Under the pieces are notes generated by a model. That model saw nothing but the letters and a program-made list of their open reading frames with translations. It did not search any database and was not told where the DNA came from. The position numbers and the translations under genes were made by a program. A stretch of DNA of 64,000 nt. Source: Saprospiraceae bacterium (GTDB lineage Bacteria; Bacteroidota; Bacteroidia; Chitinophagales; Saprospiraceae). The stretch lies in NCBI GenBank assembly GCA_016720635.1, contig JADKKF010000004.1, positions 248,001 through 312,000 on the forward strand, in the 5' to 3' direction. Shown here in pieces: positions 49,935 through 58,231 of this stretch (the first letter of the stretch is position 1; the number at the start of each line of letters is the position of its first letter).

Positions 49935-50741
49935 ATGTCATATAATCTTTTAAAAGGTAAGAAAGGAATAATATTTGGGGCTTTAGATACCCAAAGTATT
50001 GCTTGGCTTGTTGCCGAAAAATGTCACGAAGAAGGTGCTTCCATTGTCCTGACCAATGCACCCGTAGCTATGAGGTTGGGGGTCATCAATCAACTGGGCG
50101 ATAAAATCAATGCACCCATCATTCCTGCCGATGCTACTTCTGTCGAAGATCTTGAGAATCTCTTGACCAAATCCATGGAGCATTTTGGAGGCAAAATCGA
50201 CTTCATTCTCCACTCTATCGGTATGTCCCTAAACCTTAGAAAAGGAAAAGATTATACAGACCTCAATTATGAGTGGATGCAAAAAACCATGGATATTTCT
50301 GCCCTATCTTTCCACAAACTTATGCAATCAGCCCTTAAGCTAGATGCCCTGAATGAAGGTGGATCCGTGTTGGCATTGACCTATATCGCAGCTCAAAGGA
50401 TTTTTCCAGATTATAATGAGATGGCTGACGCCAAAGCACTCTTGGAGTCCATCGGTCGAAGCTTTGGATATCATCTCGGCACCCATAAAAAAGTTAGAGT
50501 AAACACCATCAGCCAATCACCTACTTGGACGACAGCTGGCAGCGGAGTCAAAGGATTCAAGGAATTTTTTGAATACGCCAACAAAATGTCCCCTTTGGGC
50601 AATGCAGACGCCAGTTCTTGTGCTGACTATTGTGTGGTTATGTTTTCAGACTTGACCAGGATGGTCACCATGCAAAATTTATTCCACGATGGTGGATTTT
50701 CTTCAATGGGTATGAATCCAGCTTTGTTAAATATCGAATAA
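49935..50741 (+). CDS. fabI: enoyl-[acyl-carrier-protein] reductase (NADH)
   Basis: The 268-residue SDR has GKKGIIFGALDTQSIAWLVA (the FabI glycine motif), ILHSIGMSL, and the Tyr-x6-Lys catalytic pair in DYNEMADAKALLESIGR preceded by TYIAAQRIFP. It reduces enoyl-ACP in fatty-acid elongation. The triclosan-sensitive FabI active-site layout (YIAAQR...YNEMADAK) matches E. coli FabI. Full length. Confidence 0.95.
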   Translation: MSYNLLKGKKGIIFGALDTQSIAWLVAEKCHEEGASIVLTNAPVAMRLGVINQLGDKINAPIIPADATSVEDLENLLTKSMEHFGGKIDFILHSIGMSLNLRKGKDYTDLNYEWMQKTMDISALSFHKLMQSALKLDALNEGGSVLALTYIAAQRIFPDYNEMADAKALLESIGRSFGYHLGTHKKVRVNTISQSPTWTTAGSGVKGFKEFFEYANKMSPLGNADASSCADYCVVMFSDLTRMVTMQNLFHDGGFSSMGMNPALLNIE

Positions 50742-50768
50742 TTTTTTTTAAAAAATAAATTTTTTACG

Positions 50769-52364
50769 TTGAAAAGTCCATCCATTAAGATATTGGTCGT
50801 ACTGATATCCGCAATTCCTTCTTTTATTTTCGCACAGTTGAATCTCACACTTAAGGCACATATTCCATACAACGAAGCTTCGAGTTCATGTTGGGGATAT
50901 TCCGCTCACGGAAAAGAATATGCCATCATCGGTGTCGAATCTGGCACCTTAATTTACGATATAACCAACCCGACCAACCCGATCAAAAAAGGTTTCATAG
51001 GAGGCAACAACAGTCAGTGGCGAGAGATGAAGGTAATTGGCGAGTATTGCTACGTAACTTCGGAAGCAGGACCTGCTATCCAGATTATCTCATTGGCTAC
51101 ATTGCCAGACACCGTCAATTGGTCTAAAAACATGGACTTTACCGTACCTGGAGTAAGTTCAACTTACCGAAAAGGACATACCATAACCAACGACGAAAAT
51201 GGATTTTTATACTTAAATGGTGGAGGCAATTCTACCAGAGGCGCCTCTGTGATACTAGACACAAAGCCAGATCCGACCAATCCAACAGTTATTGGTAAGA
51301 TAAATGGGCCTTATTGTCACGATTCTTATGCCATCGGCGATAGACTTTATGCCTCTTGCGGCGGTGCAGGGGTCAATATCTACAATATCGCAAAAAAGGA
51401 CAGCACCTATTTTCTAGCAAATATTACCCTCAACAATGGATATTCGCACAATGCATGGACCAACAACAGCCAAACCCATCTTTTCACAACGGAAGAGATT
51501 CCTGTCAATCTGCCCGTTGGTTCCTACGATATCCAAAACCTCAACAATATATTCAACGTAGATAAATTTTGGCGCAATGAGACCAAAAACACGGAAGTAG
51601 TACCACACAATGTTCATGTCGTCGGAGATGATTTTATCGTGACCGCATATTATACAGATGGCATCAGCGTCATCGATGGAAAACACCCAGACAACCTAAT
51701 CGAAGTAGCTCACTACGACACGTATCTCGTCAATGAAGGGGGCTATCATGGCGTTTGGGGCGTATATCCTTACTTCCCTTCGGGCAATCTCATAGCATCT
51801 GATATCGAAGGTGGGCTTTGGATTTTTACACCACAATATAAGCATGCATGTTGGCTTGAAGGCAAAGTGACCGATTCGATTACTGGGGCTTTGTTATCCG
51901 ATGTCAAAGTTTCCATAAATCACCCATCTGTTGGGCAAAGAGTTTCGAACGGACAAGGAATTTACAAAACAGGAATTGGTATAAGTGGCACATACTCAGT
52001 TACTTATGAGAAGAGTGGTTATTTTCCACTCCAAATCGATGTCGATTTATTCAACGATAGTTTGCTTACAAAAAATGTCGTACTTCGACCTATCCAAATC
52101 CGTGCAAACGCTTCCACTCTTCTAGATCCGAGCTTGAAATTACTTTATCACAAGGATAAGACGGTATTAGAATATGCACTCGGAGCCGATAGCAATTCGG
52201 GCAATCTCGAAATATTGTCTGTTTCGGGAGTACAAGTTGGCAGTGAAATTTTGTCCCAAAATCAAGGCTACTCGAACATTGGCTCAGATCTTTTACCTGG
52301 GATTTATCTCGTAAAAATCACCAATCAAAAAGGAAAATCAAGCACCATCAAGCTCTTGAAATAA
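50769..52364 (+). CDS. choice-of-anchor B family protein with T9SS sorting domain
   Basis: The 531-residue protein starts at TTG 50769 (no ATG in frame upstream). It has a signal peptide IKILVVLISAIPSFIFAQ, then LVIVP-type propeller repeats: SCWGYSAHGKEYAIIGVESG followed by TLIYDITNPTNPIKKGFIGG. These repeats define choice-of-anchor B proteins. A carboxypeptidase-regulatory-like domain (LEGKVTDSITGALLSDVKVS) and a C-terminal T9SS sorting domain (LEILSVSGVQVGSEILS; LPGIYLVKI) follow. It is a surface or secreted protein of unknown ligand. Confidence 0.88.
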   Translation: MKSPSIKILVVLISAIPSFIFAQLNLTLKAHIPYNEASSSCWGYSAHGKEYAIIGVESGTLIYDITNPTNPIKKGFIGGNNSQWREMKVIGEYCYVTSEAGPAIQIISLATLPDTVNWSKNMDFTVPGVSSTYRKGHTITNDENGFLYLNGGGNSTRGASVILDTKPDPTNPTVIGKINGPYCHDSYAIGDRLYASCGGAGVNIYNIAKKDSTYFLANITLNNGYSHNAWTNNSQTHLFTTEEIPVNLPVGSYDIQNLNNIFNVDKFWRNETKNTEVVPHNVHVVGDDFIVTAYYTDGISVIDGKHPDNLIEVAHYDTYLVNEGGYHGVWGVYPYFPSGNLIASDIEGGLWIFTPQYKHACWLEGKVTDSITGALLSDVKVSINHPSVGQRVSNGQGIYKTGIGISGTYSVTYEKSGYFPLQIDVDLFNDSLLTKNVVLRPIQIRANASTLLDPSLKLLYHKDKTVLEYALGADSNSGNLEILSVSGVQVGSEILSQNQGYSNIGSDLLPGIYLVKITNQKGKSSTIKLLK

Positions 52365-52378
52365 CCAAATCATAAGCC

Positions 52379-52410
52379 CATAAAAATGGCGTAATTGATG
52401 TATTTTTATG
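52379..52410. terminator. AT-rich inverted repeat after the choice-of-anchor B gene
   Basis: CATAAAAAT (52379-52387) and ATTTTTATG (52402-52410) form a perfect 9-bp stem with a 14-nt loop, 15 bp after the stop codon. It has no G/C in the stem apart from the ends, so it is a weak terminator candidate. It directly precedes structured element G. Confidence 0.4.
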
Positions 52411-52412
52411 AT

Positions 52413-52510
52413 GGCGTCTCCCTTCTAAAGAAGGGTCGGGCTACTTCCCAACTGCGCTGCGCTGCGGTCATACTGACTCACCTTCGGTGATTGGTCCGAT
52501 CCCTGACGCA
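52413..52510 (+). repeat. structured intergenic element, copy G
   Basis: The closing arms are GCGTC (52415) and GACGC (52505). CCTTCT-AA-AGAAGG hairpin, then GTCGGGCTACTTCCC, GCGCTGCGCTGCGGTC, a UUCG-loop hairpin TCACC-TTCG-GTGA, and GATCCCT before the 3' arm. Subfamily 2, like copies H and I. Confidence 0.78.
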
Positions 52511-52586
52511 CCTGTATTGACAACAAAACTACTTTTTGAAAGAGAAAATACAATAAATTTCACTCTAACCTAGTTAAGAAATCACT

Positions 52587-53456
52587 ATGAAAAAATTCAG
52601 CTTAATTCCATTCTTAATGCTTCTTTTGGTTACTGCTTGTACCAAGAAAGAAGATCCGATCGTCCAACCAAAGCTCATCGTAAAATTGGCAGTAGATCCC
52701 AACCAAGTTCGTCTGGGCAATATTGGCAATGTAGCAACGATTCCTGCTGGCAATGCAGGGCAAAATCCTTCCTTCAATGGCATATCAGCCCATTACTTAG
52801 AATTAGCTCCAAACGCATTTACACAATTGGGTAAAGGCCATGTGGTCTATCACGCTCCTGAGACCACTCAAGGAGGCGCCAGTGCTATCGACTTCTCAAA
52901 ATCTATCATCAAGAAGCCTGGAGAAATATTCTTGGAAATTCCTCTAAGCGAAATCACTCCAGGAGACTATGAGTGGGTACGATTGTCCCTCTCCTATCAA
53001 AACTATGACGTGCAATTTCACTATCTAGGACAACCCTATACGGGCACCATAGCCAGCTTCGTAGGGTTCAATACTTACATAACCGAACACAAGGTAAAAA
53101 ATCAATTACTAACCGTCAATGCCAATAGAAAGCAAGGCTACTGGGGATTTGAAAGCCTAGCAGGTGTCTTATCTGGACAAAGTCCTGAGGGCGTCACTAC
53201 CGTGCCCAATCCTTTATTCGCTAGCTCGCCCATCCCTGCTGGCTCTTGTGTGGTCACTGGCAAATTTGCAGAAAAACTCACCATCAACTCTAATGAAACT
53301 CAAAATATCGTCGTCACTATGAATCTTTCGGTCAATAAGAGTTTTGAGTGGGTCGATACGAATGCCAATGGAAAATGGGACGTGGATCCTGGCTCTTTTG
53401 AAAACGTGGTGGATATGGGCTTGCGTGGGTTGATTCCCGCTTGGAAAAAAGAATGA
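52587..53456 (+). CDS. predicted lipoprotein of unknown function
   Basis: The 289-residue protein has signal peptide KKFSLIPFLMLLLVTAC (lipobox VTAC). The mature part opens KKEDPIVQPKLIVKLAVDPN and contains SAHYLELAPNAFTQLGKGHV and VDTNANGKWDVDPGSFENVV, whose D-x-N-x-N-G-x-W-D looks like a calcium-binding loop. It is a surface or periplasmic lipoprotein of a Bacteroidota-specific type. The gene stands alone, after structured element G and before the heptamer repeat array. Confidence 0.75.
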   Translation: MKKFSLIPFLMLLLVTACTKKEDPIVQPKLIVKLAVDPNQVRLGNIGNVATIPAGNAGQNPSFNGISAHYLELAPNAFTQLGKGHVVYHAPETTQGGASAIDFSKSIIKKPGEIFLEIPLSEITPGDYEWVRLSLSYQNYDVQFHYLGQPYTGTIASFVGFNTYITEHKVKNQLLTVNANRKQGYWGFESLAGVLSGQSPEGVTTVPNPLFASSPIPAGSCVVTGKFAEKLTINSNETQNIVVTMNLSVNKSFEWVDTNANGKWDVDPGSFENVVDMGLRGLIPAWKKE

Positions 53457-53470
53457 AAAGCTTGGAATTT

Positions 53471-53790
53471 TTGGATTATGAATTTTTGAATTATGAATTA
53501 TGAATTGTGAATTGTGAATTATGAATTATGAATTGTGAATTGGGAATTTTTGAGTTATGAGTTATGAATTGTGAATTTTGAATTATGAATTGTGAATTGT
53601 GAATTTTTGAATTATGAATTGTGAATTGTGAATTGTGAATTTTTGAATTATGAATGGTGAATTGGGAATGGTGAATTATGAATTGTGAATTGTGAATTTT
53701 TGAATTATGAATTGGGAATGGTGAATTTTTGAATTATGAATTATGAATTGTGAATGGTGAATTATGAATTGGGAATTTTGAATTGTGATT
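53471..53790. repeat. heptamer tandem array (AATTRTG-type)
   Basis: About 320 bp consist almost wholly of variants of a 7-bp unit, AATTATG / AATTGTG / AATTGGG / AATGGTG, with AATTTTTG variants at intervals. Example: GAATTATGAATTGTGAATTG. It is dense with ATG and TGA in several frames, so it is non-coding. It starts just after the lipoprotein gene and ends 2 bp before the ATG of the four-helix-bundle gene, so it forms the whole upstream region of that gene. Confidence 0.9.
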
Positions 53791-53791
53791 T

Positions 53792-54163
53792 ATGGGAGGG
53801 AAGAAACCTAATATAATTAAGGATAAAAGTTTTGCTTTTGCGCTACGAATTGTGAAATTGAATAAACTTTTGATTGAAAAAAAGGAGTTTGTTTTGAGTA
53901 AACAATTATTGAGAAGTGGAACTGCTGTGGGAGCTTTGGTAAGGGAAGCTGAACACGCTGAAAGTACTGCTGACTTTATCCATAAATTGGCAATTGCTCA
54001 AAAAGAAGCAAACGAGACTGAATATTGGTTGGAATTAATATTTCAGTCGGAATATTTAGAAAAAGCTCAATACAATTCAATCATACTCGACATTCAAGAA
54101 CTGAATAAGATTTTGGCCTCCATAATAATCACCTCAAAAGAAAAAAAATATGTCAAGAGATAA
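53792..54163 (+). CDS. four-helix-bundle protein (23S rRNA intervening-sequence / S23 family)
   Basis: The 123-residue all-helical protein has the family hallmarks LSKQLLRSGTAVGALVREAE (S-x-Q-x-x-R-S-x-x-x-x-x-x-x-E) and FIHKLAIAQKEANETEYWLE (KLxIAxKEAxETxYWL). The family was first seen inside 23S rRNA intervening sequences and is related in fold to Avd of diversity-generating retroelements. Here the gene stands alone, directly behind the heptamer array. No rRNA or reverse transcriptase is near. Its role is unknown. Confidence 0.9.
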   Translation: MGGKKPNIIKDKSFAFALRIVKLNKLLIEKKEFVLSKQLLRSGTAVGALVREAEHAESTADFIHKLAIAQKEANETEYWLELIFQSEYLEKAQYNSIILDIQELNKILASIIITSKEKKYVKR

Positions 54164-54345
54164 TTTTTTTGGGCACCAAACCGAAGAGGGGGCGGCCAAA
54201 ACCCAAACCCAAAAAAAAAACCTTAAAACACTTGGCTTAATAGGCAAAAGCAAAAAAAATTAAAAAATACAAAAAGTAATTTTTAGTGTTCTAAAAACAA
54301 AATATCAAAATAATATTTCGACGTTTTGTGGAATTTAAATCAGCC

Positions 54346-54458
54346 TGCGCAAGGGACAGTAATGGTCATGTCGCTGAATAGTGACATGAGTCTCGTAGAG
54401 ACCAAAGCCATGAATGGCCCGACCCGATTTCGTCTCAATGACGAGGAGGGATGCGCCC
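54346..54458 (-). repeat. structured intergenic element, copy H
   Basis: The closing arms are GCGCA and TGCGC. TCGTC-ATTGA-GACGA hairpin, then AATCGGGTCGGGC, CCAT-TC-ATGG, GTCTC-TAC-GAGAC, ATGTCA-CTATTCAGC-GACAT and TGTCCC before the 3' arm. It lies directly downstream of asd, on its coding strand. The surrounding gap (54164-54481) otherwise has only A and C runs. Confidence 0.78.
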
Positions 54459-54481
54459 TGAAAAATCTTGTATAAAAATAT

Positions 54482-55474
54482 CTACAGCAAATCGCTTTCG
54501 AGAATGTATTCTGCGATTTGAATCGCATTCGTAGCCGCACCTTTGCGAAGATTGTCTGAGACGATCCACAGGTTCAAGGTGTTCGGCTGGCTCTCATCGC
54601 GTCGAATCCTTCCCACGAAAACATCATCCTTGTCTTGTGCAGTAATGGGCATCGGATAGAGATTGTTTTGGACGTCATCTTGGACGGTGATACCAGGCGC
54701 CTTTTGAAGGATGTCCACGATGTCTTTGAGGTGAAAATCGCGGCTGAACTGTATATTGACAGCTTCAGAATGTCCTCCCATCGCAGGGACTCGCACCGTC
54801 GTAGCGGTCACTTGGACAGACTTGTCGCCTAGGATTTTTTGAGTTTCGTTGATCATTTTCATTTCTTCCTTGGTATATCCATTCTCCAAAAACGAATCTA
54901 TATGTGGGAGGATATTCATGTCGATCGGATGCGCATAAGCCCTTGGGCCGTCCATGATTCCCTTTCTTTCATCCATCAATTGGTCCACGGCTTTCTTGCC
55001 AGTACCCGTCACAGATTGATAGGTCGAAACCACCACTCTTTGGATATTGTAAGCGTCGTGGAGCGGCTTTAGGGCGACGACCATCTGGATGGTGCTGCAA
55101 TTGGGGTTTGCGATGATTTTATCTTCTTTGGTTAGGACATTGGCATTGACTTCGGGGACAATGAGTTTTTTGGTAGGGTCCATGCGCCATGCGGACGAAT
55201 TGTCAATGACGGTAATTCCAGCCTCTGCGAATTTCGGGGCCAACTCTAGACTGGTGGTTCCACCCGCAGAAAATATGGCTATCTGGGGCTGTCTAGCGAT
55301 GGCTTCTTCGTAGCCCACAACCGTGATGGGATTGCCTTTAAATTGGATGGTAGAACCAATGGATCGCTCGGATGCGACGGGTATCAACTCTGTTACTGGA
55401 AATTTCCTTTCTTCCAATACTCTTAAAATAGCTCCACCTACCAATCCAGTAGCACCGACGACTGCAATTTTCAT
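54482..55474 (-). CDS. asd: aspartate-semialdehyde dehydrogenase
   Basis: The 330-residue protein has NADP motif AVVGATGLVGGAILRVLEER and the active-site Cys in ANPNCSTIQMVVALKPL. HIDSFLENGYTKEEMKMINE and RVPAMGGHSEAVNIQF (substrate Arg and catalytic His) follow. It makes aspartate semialdehyde for lysine, threonine, methionine and diaminopimelate. Full length; a monocistronic-looking gene with element H downstream. Confidence 0.96.
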   Translation of the reverse strand: MKIAVVGATGLVGGAILRVLEERKFPVTELIPVASERSIGSTIQFKGNPITVVGYEEAIARQPQIAIFSAGGTTSLELAPKFAEAGITVIDNSSAWRMDPTKKLIVPEVNANVLTKEDKIIANPNCSTIQMVVALKPLHDAYNIQRVVVSTYQSVTGTGKKAVDQLMDERKGIMDGPRAYAHPIDMNILPHIDSFLENGYTKEEMKMINETQKILGDKSVQVTATTVRVPAMGGHSEAVNIQFSRDFHLKDIVDILQKAPGITVQDDVQNNLYPMPITAQDKDDVFVGRIRRDESQPNTLNLWIVSDNLRKGAATNAIQIAEYILESDLL

Positions 55475-55580
55475 TTTTTGTGTTTTTTTAAAATATTAAA
55501 TTGAAAAATTTGAAAATACTTGTGTACATTTAATTTCTAAACGTAAAATTTTTTACAAAGGTATTAATCATTGAAGTTCT

Positions 55581-58175
55581 ATGAAAATTATTTGTCAAGT
55601 AATTGGGCTTTTGTTTTTGTGCCAATTAGGAATGGCGCAGGTAACGGAAGATTTTTCAGACGGAAATTTTACAGCCAACCCTGTATGGGATGGAAATACG
55701 GCTGATTTTATCGTCAATACAAACAAAGAATTACAACTAAATGCAGCAGCTGCAGGCATATCCAAGTTATATACCCAAGTAGCGATTGGAGACAGCAATG
55801 TTTGGGAATTCTACATGAAATATGATTTTTCACCATCATCATCCAATGGTGGACGAATATATCTACAAGCGGCAGGAACCGATCTCACGAATACTCAGGG
55901 GTATTTTTTGGAAGTCGGAGAAACTGGCTCAAACGACGCATTGTCGCTATATCGACAAGATGGTACGACCAAGGTTTTCCTCAAAAAAGCTACATTAGGT
56001 ACCATGGGAGGTACGTCAGCGGTCGCAAATGTTCGGGTCGTACGCAATGCTGCTGCTGAATGGACATTATACGCGGACTATACTGGAGGCACGAATTATG
56101 CATTTGAATTCAGCGTGAGTGATGCCACATATCTTGGGGTGAATGGTTATTTTGGAATTTACTGCAATTATACCCTTTCCAACAAAAATAGATTTTACTT
56201 TGACAATATAAAACTCAGGAAACTGGAGCCAGATGTCACTCCGCCAAGCCTTTTGAGTGTATCTACACTTTCTAACAACAGTCTGAGGTTGATATTTGAT
56301 GAAAGCATCCAAGGAAGTGACGCTAACAATGTGAGCAATTATTCGGTGGATAAAGGCATAGGAAATCCTAGCAATGCTGTTTTAAATCCAGATTTACGGA
56401 CCGTGGTTTTGACCTTTGCCAATGGTTTTGTCAGTGGAGAAAATTATCAGTTGACGGTCAGCAATATGAGGGATTTAGCAGGAAATCGCACAAACAGCCA
56501 AACGAAACCATTTTCTTATGTTAATATTGGAGTTACGCAGCCCTTTGATATCGTGATAAACGAAATAATGGCGGACCCGACGCCTCTTATTGGCCTTCCT
56601 GATGCGGAATATATAGAGATACTGAATAGATCAAATAAAAATTTAGACCTCAGCCAACTAAGACTTAAGGACGTCACCAAAGATATCCCCATGCCTTCAT
56701 ACATCATGAAACCAGGAGAGTATATCATTCTTTGTGCCGCTGACAAAAGGGCTTTACTTGGCAATTTTGGATATTGTCTGCCGATATCTGATTTTTTAAG
56801 TTTGACAAATAGTGGTAAAGAAATCATGTTGGTCGATAATTTGGATATACCTATTCATATCGTCAATTATTCGGATACTTGGTATCCAAGCACAGCCAAA
56901 AAAGAAGGTGGTTGGTCTCTAGAAATGATAAACCCAAATGAACCTTGTACAGGAGATGTCAACTGGACCGCTTCGAATGATTTGCGAGGTGGAACTCCTG
57001 GCACTCAAAATTCAGTCTTTGTAAACACTTCGAACGCCATTGGTCCCCAAGCCCTGAGTATCTTCCCAATAGATGCGACCAATTTGGAGATAGTGTTCGA
57101 CAAGGCATTACTAGAATTCAATATTTCGGATATCAGTTTCAATCCTTCACTCAATGTTCAAGCGATCAATTTGGATCCTACGAAAAAAGTGGCTTCCGTA
57201 ATTTTGAATTCATCACTATCACCCAATCAAGTTTATGTTGGATCGCTAAAAGTGAGTTTGAAAGACTGTGTGGGAACTGCAAATCAATCTAATCAGGAGA
57301 TTAAATTTGGATTGCCATCAGAGGCTGCAGCTAAAGATTTGATTATCAATGAAATATTGGCCAATCCTGTAACAGGAGGCTATGATTATGTAGAAATTCT
57401 AAATATTTCCAACAAGATCATCGACATGAGCAAGTTGAATATCGGTAATGTGCAGCCAGGCTTTGAAGATATTAAATCTATTGAAATAAAAAAATTGATA
57501 TTGCCGGGTGATTTTGCTGTTTTCACAGAGAATCCCACCCAAGTAAAAAATCAATACACCGTAAAAAATCCAGAATTTCTATACCAAATTGATTTACCGA
57601 CTTGGGACGATAAAGGAGATAATATAACGCTTTATACAACCACTTTTTTACAATCAATCATTCTAGACAGTGTAAACTATACAGATGCATGGCATTATCC
57701 CTTGTTGAAAGATGAGAATGGGGTAAGTCTAGAAAGGATATCGCCTACTGCTCCTACCCAATCCGAGCATAATTGGCATTCGGCGGCATCCTCTGTTGGA
57801 TATGGGACTCCAACCTATCAAAACAGCCAGTTCAGAGCGGCTGGGGCTTCAGGAGGAAACAAATTTAGCCTGTCTGATAAATCCATTTCGCCCAATGAAG
57901 ATGGCATAAAGGATTTCTTATTGATAGATTATAAGGACATGGACCCAAACACCAAGTGTAATATTCATATCTATGACGCCGCTGGTCGACGCGTAAGTAC
58001 ATTGGTGGCAGGGGAATTGCTAGGAAGTAGCGGTCAATATGTTTGGGATGGTACACTAGAAGAAGGAGTCAAGGCAAGAGGAGGTATTTATATTTTTCTA
58101 ATAGAATATTTTACCTCTTCAGGACAAATAAATAGACAAAAAGAAACCTGTATCGTAGGATACGGGCAAAAGTAA
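55581..58175 (+). CDS. large secreted lamin-tail-domain protein with C-terminal FlgD-like Ig domain
   Basis: The 864-residue protein has signal peptide KIICQVIGLLFLCQLGMAQ. It contains an N-terminal lectin/glucanase-like beta-domain, SbsA-type Ig repeats (LSVSTLSNNSLRLIFDESIQ) and two lamin-tail domains (DIVINEIMADPTPLIGLPDA; DLIINEILANPVTGGYDYVE). The C-terminal FlgD/gliding-type Ig fold reads SISPNEDGIKDFLLIDYKDM, with IHIYDAAGRRVSTL. It is exported (signal peptide) and probably surface-attached, possibly via T9SS. No enzymatic motif. The gene stands alone. Confidence 0.88.
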   Translation: MKIICQVIGLLFLCQLGMAQVTEDFSDGNFTANPVWDGNTADFIVNTNKELQLNAAAAGISKLYTQVAIGDSNVWEFYMKYDFSPSSSNGGRIYLQAAGTDLTNTQGYFLEVGETGSNDALSLYRQDGTTKVFLKKATLGTMGGTSAVANVRVVRNAAAEWTLYADYTGGTNYAFEFSVSDATYLGVNGYFGIYCNYTLSNKNRFYFDNIKLRKLEPDVTPPSLLSVSTLSNNSLRLIFDESIQGSDANNVSNYSVDKGIGNPSNAVLNPDLRTVVLTFANGFVSGENYQLTVSNMRDLAGNRTNSQTKPFSYVNIGVTQPFDIVINEIMADPTPLIGLPDAEYIEILNRSNKNLDLSQLRLKDVTKDIPMPSYIMKPGEYIILCAADKRALLGNFGYCLPISDFLSLTNSGKEIMLVDNLDIPIHIVNYSDTWYPSTAKKEGGWSLEMINPNEPCTGDVNWTASNDLRGGTPGTQNSVFVNTSNAIGPQALSIFPIDATNLEIVFDKALLEFNISDISFNPSLNVQAINLDPTKKVASVILNSSLSPNQVYVGSLKVSLKDCVGTANQSNQEIKFGLPSEAAAKDLIINEILANPVTGGYDYVEILNISNKIIDMSKLNIGNVQPGFEDIKSIEIKKLILPGDFAVFTENPTQVKNQYTVKNPEFLYQIDLPTWDDKGDNITLYTTTFLQSIILDSVNYTDAWHYPLLKDENGVSLERISPTAPTQSEHNWHSAASSVGYGTPTYQNSQFRAAGASGGNKFSLSDKSISPNEDGIKDFLLIDYKDMDPNTKCNIHIYDAAGRRVSTLVAGELLGSSGQYVWDGTLEEGVKARGGIYIFLIEYFTSSGQINRQKETCIVGYGQK

Positions 58176-58203
58176 TTTTTTAATCTATAAATTCAATATT
58201 TTA

Positions 58204-58231
58204 TTTAAGCCGTTGATGTAAAATCAATGGG
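58204..58231 (-). terminator. hairpin overlapping the polA stop codon
   Basis: On the minus strand AAGCC-CA-TTGAT-TTTAC-ATCAA-C-GGCTT forms a two-part stem that begins inside the last polA codons, followed by AAATAAAATA. The convergent lamin-tail gene ends 29 bp away, so it may act in both directions. No strong T tract, so moderate confidence. Confidence 0.5.

Noticed and set aside
53471..53790. Possible CRISPR array
   Set aside because: The units are 7 bp and contiguous, with no 30-40-bp unique spacers, and no cas genes are present.
53792..54163. Diversity-generating retroelement (Avd-like accessory gene)
   Set aside because: No reverse transcriptase, template repeat or variable repeat was seen nearby; S23-family proteins are common outside DGRs.
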